The position numbers and the translations under genes were made by a program. Shown here in pieces: positions 12,701 to 21,200 of a stretch of DNA of 64,000 nt. Numbering within the stretch: position 1 is the stretch's first letter; each line of letters opens with the position of its first letter. The stretch spans positions 124,001 to 188,000 of the forward strand of contig JAQGDQ010000343.1 of NCBI GenBank assembly GCA_030141605.1, written 5' to 3'. This stretch comes from Tubiluchus corallicola. Its lineage: Eukaryota; Priapulida; Priapulimorpha; Priapulimorphida; Tubiluchidae. The notes under the pieces are model-generated. The model saw only the letters and a program-made list of their open reading frames with translations. It had not been told where the DNA came from and did not search any database.

Positions 12701-14083
12701 CGGAAAGTTTTTTGGGTCGTTATTTAACATTGCCCTTTCTTCCCCTGATTTACGTGGCGTAGTGACGTTATGTAATGGCGCCGTCGGAACAGCATTGCGG
12801 GAGATATAAAATGAAAACAAACAAAAATTCCTTTCAACGCAAATACAATATGTGGTGGTGGTAGTATAATTTTTTAAGGCAATATTTCTAAAACCTACTT
12901 CAGGTGCCCTTTTTCTTGTCCTTTAAAGTTAGAAAAATATGACAAAGAAATTTGTAAAAACAATGCCTACAAAGCATAAAGTTCATAAATACTATCACTG
13001 TACAGAAATTTTCAGGTGCCATCTGCCATTCACTTGAAAATTATGACGCATTTGGTGGACATTGTGGCTTTTCGTAAGCACACTCTGCTTAAACCAGTTC
13101 AAACTTCTGCTGCTTACCTAATATTCACGCAAAAATATGACACAATAATCTAAATTTTCGTAAAAACTCAATACACTTTTGACAGAAATTGATGGTGCAC
13201 TGTTTTCTTTAATCAATTTTTTTTAGTTTGACCATGCTTGAATTAAGAAGACAGCGAGGAGATCTTATTGAAGTTTATAAAATATTAACTAGAAAAGAAA
13301 ACATTTTTCCCAAAAAATTCTTTAATTTAGTTGTTCATTCTAGAACTAGAGGATATAATTTAAAACTGTCTACAGAGCGGTCACATCTTGACATTCATAA
13401 ATATTCATTTACTGTGAGAGTTGTGAATGAATGGAATAATCTGCCTGCCATGGTGATTGTCGCATCAACTACAGTAAAGTTTAAATCATTATTCGACAAT
13501 TATTTTGCGGAAAAATATGGGGTTTCTATGAGTGTACTTAACCACTATGAGTGTACTTAACCACTAATCATGACAGTATAACCTGTAATTTCTTCACTCA
13601 GTGATACCCGTGCACTTAATTTATAAAACAATAAGGTTTTTAGGGACAGCGCACAGTTTTTCAAGAATTCCGCGAGTTTTGGCTGCCCTGGCACCTGTTG
13701 TAAATGGGCTCTTCTAGCTGAGTGGTGAGCGTGCATTTTTATTGGCTGTTTATACAGAGCATGACGATCAACACTGACGAAAACTTGAATGACACACAAA
13801 TTTCACTGTCATTTTCTATGTTTACACAATGCTTCAACGCTGACAAACTCGAGAATGACAGTGTTTTGAATGACCGTGTGGACGACCTTTAAGGTGGATA
13901 TACTTAGACACTATTTAAATCAACATCATTCGTTCGGTGACAATGAGACATCATCTTGCCATCCACATTATTGTTTAGCAGTATTTTAAACCACAAAATT
14001 ACTTTTCTAAAACTAACCTCATCCTTGTTTTTTGCTTCGGCCAAAACGCCAAAACTTTTGTACAAATCTTCCACAGTTGTCAT
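681..14083 (-). CDS. API5: API5 (apoptosis inhibitor 5), spliced gene, 3' end outside window
   Basis: Nine coding exons on the minus strand join in frame: 14018-14083, 12212-12373, 11285-11450, 9159-9310, 7608-7751, 5743-5808, 4057-4251, 1772-1965 and 681-774 (1239 nt, 413 codons). The product follows the API5 family from its N terminus through the helical HEAT/ARM-like repeats to the helix that carries the leucine-zipper segment. API5 is a nuclear anti-apoptotic scaffold protein. Every junction is GT-AG with matching phase. The family is about 500 residues long, so roughly 100 C-terminal residues, including the basic nuclear-localisation region, lie left of the window. I found no further exon in 1-680. 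The introns are full of transposons and tandem repeats, but the exons show no lesions. The gene is divergent from SMPD4. Identification is from recognised family sequence, not from a search. Confidence 0.96.
1018..1627. mobile_element. TTAA-flanked MITE, family C, copy 1
   Basis: The ends are inverted repeats, TTAACCTTTTCACTACG-like on the left (after an internal offset) and CGTAGCGAAAGGGTTAA on the right, inside TTAA. A second copy lies inverted at 51091-51674. No transposase ORF is present, so it is non-autonomous. TTAA target sites are typical of piggyBac-type elements. Confidence 0.7.
1772..1965 (-). CDS. API5: API5 exon 8
   Basis: Begins DYLPMPPSDSE and contains LNFSYVECLMHTFHELGRK, matching the family. 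194 nt, ending CAG|GTAAGT in phase 2. The split Arg codon is completed by exon 9. Confidence 0.96.
2211..2814. mobile_element. pogo/Tc1-mariner-like MITE with TA target site
   Basis: The left end CAGTGTTCCCTCGCTACTTC and right end GTGAGGGAACACTG are inverted repeats. TA dinucleotides flank both sides (2209-2210 and 2815-2816). Internal sub-repeats with TTCGCGG/TTTATCGCGG occur near both ends. No transposase is visible. It sits in API5 intron 7. Confidence 0.82.
2962..3424. mobile_element. hAT-like non-autonomous element
   Basis: Termini CAGGGTTCCCAC and GTGGGAACCCTA are inverted repeats, with TTTCCCTGG/TTTTCCAGG sub-terminal boxes typical of hAT MITEs. The flanking 8 bp do not form a clear target-site duplication, so the family call is tentative. 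API5 intron 7. Confidence 0.65.
4057..4251 (-). CDS. API5: API5 exon 7
   Basis: 65 codons with SYFCCQVLPNL and LDMLKLLAEMSSHCGDL, both API5 landmarks. Donor TTA|GTGAGT, phase 0 at both ends. Confidence 0.96.
4945..5240 (-). mobile_element. family B MITE fragment
   Basis: Contains the family B core: a GAATGCTCTGATTATTT box, AAAATGGCTGCACGC, and a CTGTGCGCAATAAGATGGCA end box. The same boxes occur at 12475-12926, 36860-37300, 38686-39330, 55736-56379 and 62034-62545. API5 intron 6. Confidence 0.6.
5743..5808 (-). CDS. API5: API5 exon 6 (short)
   Basis: 22 codons, ATDPECVDKLIQCMRQATPLL plus a final Ser, equal to the DPDCVDRLLQCTRQA segment of vertebrate API5. Acceptor TTTCTAG and donor TCG|GTAAGT. 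It is too short for ORF scans. A 1-kb tandem repeat begins about 60 bp away, inside the preceding intron. Confidence 0.94.
5868..6868 (+). repeat. 60/61-bp tandem repeat, about 17 copies
   Basis: The unit reads TTACAGGTACGTTCACACTA, then GAAAAGATGCATTTAAACTG and AAGAGTTTTCTGTCAAGAAAC, with small length changes in the T run. It starts about 60 bp upstream (in API5 sense) of exon 6. In API5 sense each unit reads TTTTCTAG, then 13 nt, then GTAAGT, so an acceptor-like and a canonical donor-like site recur in every copy. Confidence 0.95.
7608..7751 (-). CDS. API5: API5 exon 5
   Basis: 48 codons containing FMSILRGLKSMQTLTGRQQL, which matches API5. Acceptor TTTCAG and donor GAG|GTACAA, phase 0 at both ends. 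Confidence 0.97.
8374..8590. repeat. dispersed repeat shared with 39861-40030
   Basis: The stretch with GTGTTGCGGGCAATCAAAAA and CAGGGCTTGTTAGATTGTCC recurs almost unchanged at 39861-40030. It has no ORF. The class is unknown; it may be the tail of a LINE. API5 intron 4. Confidence 0.7.
9159..9310 (-). CDS. API5: API5 exon 4
   Basis: It carries the very conserved FFSQILTGEDLVRERAIKF block of API5. It begins in phase 1 after TTTCAG and ends AAG|GTGAGT in phase 0. Confidence 0.97.
9429..9985. mobile_element. TTAA-flanked MITE, family A, copy 1
   Basis: Inverted ends TTAAAGGAAAACCGGATGAT and ATCATCCGGTCCTCCTTTAA, 557 bp with no ORF. Three more full-length copies lie at 38134, 43675 and 58277. 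The interior contains GCGGCTCAGTGAATCTACTA and GGCAGCGGCGCCTTTTTGTC, conserved in all copies. API5 intron 3. Confidence 0.88.
10302..10868 (+). mobile_element. 5S-rRNA-derived retroposon (SINE3-like) with target-site duplication
   Basis: The element has a 5S rRNA head (10311-10429) and a roughly 430-bp unrelated GC-richer body ending CTTCCGAGACAGAAGGATGA. The 11-bp repeat CATGTCAAGGG occurs directly at both ends (10302-10312 and 10858-10868), as expected of a target-site duplication made by retroposition. 5S-headed SINEs (the SINE3 type) are established. Whether this body belongs to a described family needs a repeat-library search. API5 intron 3. Confidence 0.85.
10311..10429 (+). rRNA. 5S rRNA-like sequence, retroposon head
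   Basis: 119 nt covering the full length of 5S rRNA, including CACCAAAGTTAAGCAACG, GGTTAGTACTTGGATGGGTG and GGTGCTGTAGGCTT. The two ends can still pair as helix I with one mismatch. The internal pol III promoter regions look intact. Because it is embedded in an element with target-site duplications, it is probably not a working 5S gene. Confidence 0.85.
11285..11450 (-). CDS. API5: API5 exon 3
   Basis: The exon starts IRKQAIKDLPKFC and continues through LPKIADILTQLLQSDD to DIDAK. It is 166 nt and ends in phase 1. The split Gly codon is completed by exon 4. Confidence 0.95.
11640..11880 (-). repeat. dispersed repeat, copy 2 (inverted relative to 130-440)
   Basis: Starts with AAAGAATTATTACCACACAA and ends with GAACACAGCGGTAAATTTGA, the reverse complement order of the copy at 130-440. 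Between them the two copies are alignable but diverged. API5 intron 2. Confidence 0.55.
12212..12373 (-). CDS. API5: API5 exon 2
   Basis: The exon encodes 54 codons (residues 23-76) beginning HKAEYHNIIAGVKGG and including FFKHFPDLADQALDAQLDLC, a hallmark API5 stretch. The acceptor is TTTAG and the donor is TCG|GTAAAT, phase 0 at both ends. Confidence 0.96.
12475..12926. mobile_element. family B MITE, 452 bp
   Basis: TTAA-bounded inverted ends, TTAAAGCACAAGAAAA and TTTTTCTTGTCCTTTAA. The interior has the family B boxes CGTTAGACGCAGCCATTTTA and a CGCTGTATAAAACGTG stretch. No transposase. API5 intron 1. Confidence 0.8.
13222..13560 (+). pseudogene. LINE reverse-transcriptase C-terminal fragment
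   Basis: An open stretch reads LRRQRGDLIEVYKILTRKEN, then SRTRGYNLKL, then FTVRVVNEWNNLP. This is the conserved tail after the reverse transcriptase of jockey/CR1-type non-LTR retrotransposons. Only about 110 residues remain, and the 5' truncation at about 13225 is typical of LINE insertions. It is dead by truncation. API5 intron 1. Confidence 0.8.
14018..14083 (-). CDS. API5: API5 exon 1 (start codon)
   Basis: The exon encodes 22 residues beginning MTTVEDLYKSFGVLAEA, the family N terminus. The ATG is at 14083-14081. The donor is GAG|GTTAG and the exon ends in phase 0. Confidence 0.93.
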
Positions 14084-15176
14084 TGTTTGTACTGCAAACT
14101 GTAAGCCTACTGACTAATACTAAGAATCTATTTCAACACTGCAGGTAACCACCTCCACAATGAATAAGAAAACAGTTAAAAAGCAAACATTAATCACAGC
14201 TAAAAAGAGTAAAGATGGATCAGCGACACAACTTCATAAAGTTTTTATTAGTCCTTATGCTGCTCAAAAGAAAACTGTATGTACATAACGCGGTTTTCTT
14301 TCTGAAAATTCGTCGGCCTCGCTGCGTTACAGCTTGTATGAAAAAGAACACAACTTCGTCAATGAATTGTGAGAGCTTGTTTCAGTACCGATTTATTGGC
14401 TATTCTAATTATTTTGTATTACGTAAGGAATAAAACATAAGAATTTTATTTCATACATAGTCTTGATTTACAGTATAGTCAGTTGAAGAATAAATGTTTA
14501 TATAGTAACTCACCTTCGTAACTCACCTACGTGGTGAGTAAACCCTAATTTCTCATCCATTGGTGCCTAGCCAAATTTAAACAACCTTGTTCAGGTATTT
14601 GTAGTTGGTTTATACTACTCCTAATATACCAAACTGTCATTAAAATAGGAGGTTTCTTGCACGGAACTCTACATCAAGTTAATGTTTAAAACTATTTATA
14701 TTATTTGCTCTCATTAATGATTCCAGTAAAAAGGTTCCATATTATCACTTCACCTAGTGAAAAGCCAATATGCTGGTACCTTTCTGTATTGATCCTTTGC
14801 TTGAACAATTTAACACTACGCTCACGTGTAACGCGTCTGTTGAGTGTAAAAAAACTGTTTTGCGTTGCTATCAGTAAATCCCTTAAAAATCGAATATTTC
14901 AATAAGTTTCCCCCTGCGTATAAAGGCCTACTATGACAAACAGAAAACTTGCGAGTTCCTTGAACGAAGAAGAATTACGGATAAGTAATTTCAAAATACG
15001 AACATAGGAATTACTAAAGTCATAAAATAGAAACAGAAAGTTCAACGTCTATTGTATTGTCTAGTGTCTACTGCCTAGACTACTTTACTTTTTTGAGTGA
15101 ACAAGTCGCTGCGACAAAACAAAACCTCCTACTGTAAAGGTGCAAAAAGTGCTAATCGGTAAGCGCGAAATGTGCA
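14084..15176. promoter_or_regulatory. head-to-head intergenic region between API5 and SMPD4
   Basis: The start codons of two ubiquitously needed genes lie 1.09 kb apart and diverge, so both core promoters are expected here. I saw no TATA box at a persuasive position and no CpG-dense core. The ORFs inside show no family resemblance. The promoter role is inferred from geometry only. Confidence 0.55.
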
Positions 15177-15206
15177 ATGGCTGCTCCCTATGGAAATTTC
15201 GTATTG
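15177..15206 (+). CDS. SMPD4: SMPD4 exon 1 (start codon)
   Basis: Encodes [10 protein letters not shown] and then GTAAGT. The phase (0) fits exon 2, and FVL followed by [10 protein letters not shown] lines up with the FLL-ASLKADS region of vertebrate SMPD4 at almost equal spacing. It is short and 29 kb away, so this exon is less certain than the others. Confidence 0.72.
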
Positions 15207-18200
15207 GTAAGTCTTCTTTCAAATTTTATCAGTTTGTGTAAATAGTAACTGCGTTTTTCTTAATTTATTTTATTTGCGGTAAAGACGTTTTACCAAATAA
15301 TGATTCTGTAACTGTATAAAATGCGTGTCATGTACTTTTAGTAAATGCTGAGTAAAACTAAAAGTGTTCTTCGTGTTTCTTCAATGTTTATATAGGCCAG
15401 CCTATAGAGACCCGAAGGTGAGTTCCTATAATAAAGGAATATAGATTCCTATATTAAAGTGAGTTCCTTTATTATAAAGTGAGTTCATATAATAAAGAAA
15501 TCGAGTAGGAACTCGATTGATGATGATCGTGGAAAGGTCAAAGGTTAAATTTACCAGACAGCCCCTCCTGGCCCATGCTGTTGTAATAGTAACAGTTTTA
15601 GCAGCTAGCTAGAACCTTTCCTAGTTCATTTTTTTCTTGTTCCCAAGCAAGATCCTGCTAGTAAATCACAGACTAATGGCTACATAATTAAGTAAGGTCC
15701 ACGTAAAACAACTGGAGTTGCTGAACTGATGGCTTTACTTTACCCATATTTCACGTGACGGTTGTAGTTAAGACGAGTTGCTGTCGTACACTTGACCTTT
15801 GACCTATGCTATAGCAACAGTGCTTGCGCACAACAAAACTGTGAAAAGGCTTATTGGACAAATTCGCTCAAGGTAGTAAACAAAGAACTATAATACTTAT
15901 AACTGACAAGAGGAGTATTTTCATTTTTTCGTTAATGTGCTGTCAGTGGTTATACTGTATTATCTGGTTTTATATTAAAAGGCCAAGAGTAAATTATAAT
16001 ACTACACCAGCGTCATGACTGGAGCTTTCATGTTTTGTTTAATGTTTCAAGCTAAAACATTGTGAGATACTTGTGAAAACATACTTTACAGCACGTTTGT
16101 ATGAAGGTTGTGCAAAAATTAACAAAAGTCCAACCGTCTAGTGAATACATTTGCACTAAATAATCTAAGCTTATAAGAAACTCATGTTCAAAAGTAAATG
16201 CTTTGAGCTTTGGATCTGATAGAGGTACTTTTCTTTGAAGCTGAATGACCAGTTGGTCATTGACCAGTTAGTCTTCATGCTCTCATTCATCCAAATGTTG
16301 AGGTACATGGAACTATCACAGCCAAAATGAGGTAACTTATATTTTTTCTTATTTTTGAGCCGTTTCTATGTACTTCACTGGCTTAAATGTAATAAGTACT
16401 GCGGCTCCTCCCTTGTAGACTTGAGGTTCTCATTGAGTAAGTTAGTTGATATTCTCATTACAAGTTGAGCTTATCTGGACAGTATCTTTTCTGACTGATG
16501 CATACTATTTGAAACCATGTACTGTTTACGCGTATTAACTTCCGAACTTTCCCACTTTGTCTTGTATTAATCCTAGCTTGTGGCGCTTCCGTATTTCACA
16601 CTAGATATTGCCATTAAACTGTTGTTGTCTATGTGTTTTCAACTGTACTCAAACAGATCAAAATCCATTCTATATCGTTGATGTAACAATTTGATGTTTC
16701 TCTGTGGAATATCACTAAAGTATTTCAGGTACTTTGTTGTTGATTGTCTCTCGTGTTCTTTCAATGATTCGTTTTTGCTTGGAAAATGGATGCTGCTGCT
16801 AAGATTTAGTTTATTGATAATGAAGCTGGCATCCCTTTCTAATGTTTCGTATTTACCAATGAAGCTGTAATTAGTCTGACATGGAAGCTTTTTGGTGTAG
16901 GAGAAATTCCATTATTCTCTTCCAGTTCGTCCTTGCACATTACAGTAGAGGATTTTGTGTCTGTGGTTGACGATCATGTGTTCCTTGTTGTGTTTGATCA
17001 GTTCTGGCGGATCGTTGCCATATTTCCTTTCACATATCTGGCTCACACGTAAATGCCTGTTTTCATATTCTTGTTGTAGATGAGGATATTTTGAATTCAC
17101 CAATACTTATTTCTGGAAGTCTTACTTGATGTCTCCTTAAATGACTGTGTTTTGTTATACCATATACTTGCTCTTGTCGAACGACACTTGGAAACTGTTG
17201 TAAAACAAAAGAACTTGCAAGAAAGGTGAACAGTAGAAAAAGTGCTAGAAGCAGCTTCTTTGGTTCATTGCTGTCTCCATGATGCATGCTCAGATTATGT
17301 CTCAGCAGTTCAGTGTATCAGTTGTTATGTCCTCTCGGCATTTGGTTTGTGAATACAACCGCATCTTCTCAATGGTTTTGTACAGCAATCTGAAAAACAT
17401 TTCATAGAGTTTCTTAGTTTAGAGAAATAAAGCTGACGTACTCATGATACTACCTGACCTGTGACAGACTCGACTGTGCACTTTTTGAATGCTGTTTTTA
17501 CCACAATGATCTGCTACACATAACTGCCCGCAAACAATTCGGTTCACATTAAAAGCACATAAATTAGAACATAGATGCTTCTTTCTTCACATCATTTTAA
17601 CTCAAAAAAAGTTTTTACTGGTAGAAAAGATGTGGTACGATTGTTTGTTGTTCTATGAGTCTTTAATAAACTCATGTTGTGTCACTTAAATGAGTCGTCT
17701 GTAAGGTGTGCTGACAGATGCAATTTATGATGTAATGTCCATACCAGAATTTCTTTGTGTTTGTTCAAGTTAGTGGTTTGTATTTGTTCAGGTGCAATGC
17801 CATCATTGTTTTATTTGGATTCCTAATTATCAACAGATGGCTTTTAAAGCTGACAAAGTACATTAATTTATAGACAGCATAAAAGTGATAGGTTAGGCAT
17901 GACGAAGCATTATGAAAAGTGAAACTCATAATGTTCGAGTTGATCGATGCAATTCATCATTGTGAAGACACCCACAATGAGAAGATGTAGACATGACTGT
18001 GTACAGTTAGTAGGAAAATAATATGGAATCTGAACCAGAATCTTGGGATGGAGGGCCTCAATGGAATGGAAACCATAGTGAACAGCATTTGGTTTCCAAT
18101 GGTTGGTCCAATTCAGCAAGGGCATTTGTTTATCATGCTGTAGCAGTAGTTATTGAACTATCTAATCTTCTAGTTGTCATAGCTCTTGTGAAGTACAAGC

Positions 18201-21200
18201 ACTTGGAAGAACACAAGAACTGGTACATATGTAGCTTGGCTATTATCGACATGCTAGCTGGTATACAACTACATGTAATTACACATAGAATCTGGCAGTG
18301 GTATGGAATGGTGTCAAAAACTGAATGCTTCTTAGTGCTCTACATTGCTGCAATTTTTATAAATGCTTCAGCAATAACATTGCTTGCTGTCACAATAGAC
18401 CGTTTTATCGCTATAAAATATCCTCTTAGATATAACTGTCTGATGAGAAGATGGTTAGTTCAACTTATTATTATTGCTTCATGGTTGTATTCATTTAGTG
18501 TAAGTGCTCTTGTGTATTATCAAGATAATTGGGAAGGTCCATGTAATTGGGAGAACATTGTTAACCGAGATGTGCTCCTGCTGTTTTGCATTCATCACCT
18601 CATAGTTGCAGCCGTGTTGTTACTTATCAATGCCAACATCATGTGCATTGCACGAAGACACATGCGCCGGATTGAACCAGATGCAGCAAGATCGTATAAG
18701 CATAATGTGAAATCAGCCAAGATGATCAGTTTAGTTGTTGGTACTTTCATTTTGTGTTGTTTTCCTCAAAGTCTTATCAATATAATCTCTGCATACAATC
18801 GCCTTTATAAGATACCTCCATTCATTGTGGATATTTGTACTGCGCTGATGTTCAGCAATTCATTTATGAATCCAATAATTTATTCATGGAAAAATAAAGA
18901 GCTTCGGGAATCATTCAAGAAAGTGCTTCACTGGGACAGATTAAAAACATTTTTTAGAAGAAGCTCCCACAATTAGTAAGCACTGCTGTGATGGTTAATG
19001 TTTAATGCATTTTTGTGATGACAAGTGCAGTTTAATATTTGAATAGCTGTATCATTATTAGAATTATCAATTTGTGACACAATGATTGTGATATTCTCCT
19101 ACATCCTGAGACATTATGCAGAACTAATTGTTCTTAGATTGCATTTTATAGCCATGAAATGTATCAGCCATTCAAAACACATTGCAATATATGAATTTGA
19201 AATAAGCCTTTTCTTATTCACATCTTTTTTCATCCAAAACCAGAGCAGAAACAGTATTTAACAGTGGACAAATGTCGAGAGAATGTCTTTCGTTGGAAAT
19301 ATGTTTAATCAGTATCGAGCTGACAAGTGCAGTTTAATAATTAATAGGCTGTATCAATTATTAATATGATCAATCTATCACACAATGTTGGTGATATTGT
19401 CCTGCCTAGACAAACATATCCCGGATATTTTCATTCAATCAAGTGGTGGAGGTGCGATATATTTTATTTGAGGTATCGATTATGAAGAGGCTCTTTCTTT
19501 ATTACCAACGTAACTTATTGTGTAAGTGCAAGACATTATCAAAGGCATTATAACACATTTACAAGGTGTTATTGTAAACGAAACCATTATTGATTGTGTT
19601 GATATCTCATGCAATTATTTGCTGAAAACACATATAACAAGTGTGACGCCGTGTAATAATTAAGTCAGGACGTTAAGAAATCAGAGTACTGTGTTCAAGG
19701 TTCTCGAGCGTTTCTGTCACTTTTATATGCTAAATCTACAGGATAATCATTTATTTGTGTAGGCCACGTGAATCCGTGTCACTGGTGAAACACTTGTGTG
19801 CACGTGCAAATTATTTAATCAGAACGAAAACGGAACTAAAAGCTAATATTTAGATTTAGAATTTAATCAGTAAAACAATGATAGCAAAATTGAATTGATA
19901 ACAATTTCGAACAATACCTAATTCCCCCAAAAGTAACGTTGGCTGGCTACGCTTCTGTCTCTCATCAGGCTTTTGGATCTATCAACCACGCTCTTGAGCC
20001 TCCAACCATACCACATCGGCTTTTCATCTCCAGCAGTCAGCCACGTCCTCGCCCGCAGCTCCTTGCCAGTGGTCACCAACCCAGCCTCTGCATGGACCAC
20101 GCTTTAAAACTGCTCCAGCAATCCAGCGGTTAAACTCGTACCTGGTTGCCTCGGGATTGAACTCTTGCCTGGTTGCCTCAGACTCCCAGTAATAAAGCCA
20201 GATATCGTCCTTTTGCAGGGTGACAAACAGAACCTTCAGTTCAGACGAACAGTCAGACCATTGGTCCAGGTAGAACTGGTCCTCAACTGGTTTTCCACTA
20301 CTATTCAGCGAGAATTTGAGTCCTATTCTGCAGGTAGAAATATGGTTACCAAACACTTGCTTCTTGGAATGTCAAGACAGTGTCATCACAGCAAACAACG
20401 AATAAACAAAAGTAGACAAAACCATTGTCTTAGTGACAAATCATCTCACTGCATACGAGTACCATTAAAGACAGGTTCACACCAAACCTGGTGTTCAGCC
20501 ATATAAAATAACCACAGGATGTGGACTAACCAGCAAAACTCCACCACCCTGTAACTTCGACAGTCAGAACATAACTAGTGTAAAACACGAACTCTGTAGT
20601 AAGATCCCAAAACAGGTTGAAGCCATTTGGTATTCGAATTTTCAGGTAAGCAGAGAAATAAGCGGCCAGAGCCATCTAGTGTCAAAATCTTACAAAAAAC
20701 ACAATGTAATATAAGTTTAAATAAACAGTGCAATAAATCAATAAAGTAATTAGTTCATTAATTATGCGCACACAACAACATACGAAAGATATATCAAAAT
20801 AGGTGTTGCGACAATGATGGGTGGTATAACCGATCATCACATAGCATCTCTCTCCTTAACTCTGAAGGAGTTTTCACAACATAGCGACACCTATATTGAA
20901 ACAATTGAAGAAAATAAAAGCTAAACAATGATTTGCTAACTAATTACTCTGAGAAGCAGCTTCAATCAATACTGATACAAAATAAATCTACAAATAACGC
21001 AATAAACGACTTTACTTCTGCCATTTGCTGAGGGGAAACCGAAGGTTTTTGCCGGCGTGTTTTCCCAAAATTTTCTACTTGGGATATTTTCGAGAAACCA
21101 ACAATACCAGTCGATAGAAGGGTCGGATAGTGTCGGGACGGTTTTGGAGGTCCCGAAGAGACACTTATCATGGAGCAACTCGAAGGACAAGACCAGGTTA

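Larger units (their letters stand above)
16096..19640. repeat. duplicon unit I: ST pseudogene, GPCR A1, remains of B promoter
   Basis: Closely homologous to 27906-32870. The unit ends at 19640 in the ACACATATAACAAG sequence, just where the subtype B GPCR would follow in units II and III. Beyond it lies unrelated DNA. Confidence 0.88.

Noticed and set aside
13557..13799. Minus-strand 80-codon ORF
   Set aside because: No recognisable domain, in an API5 intron next to a LINE fragment.
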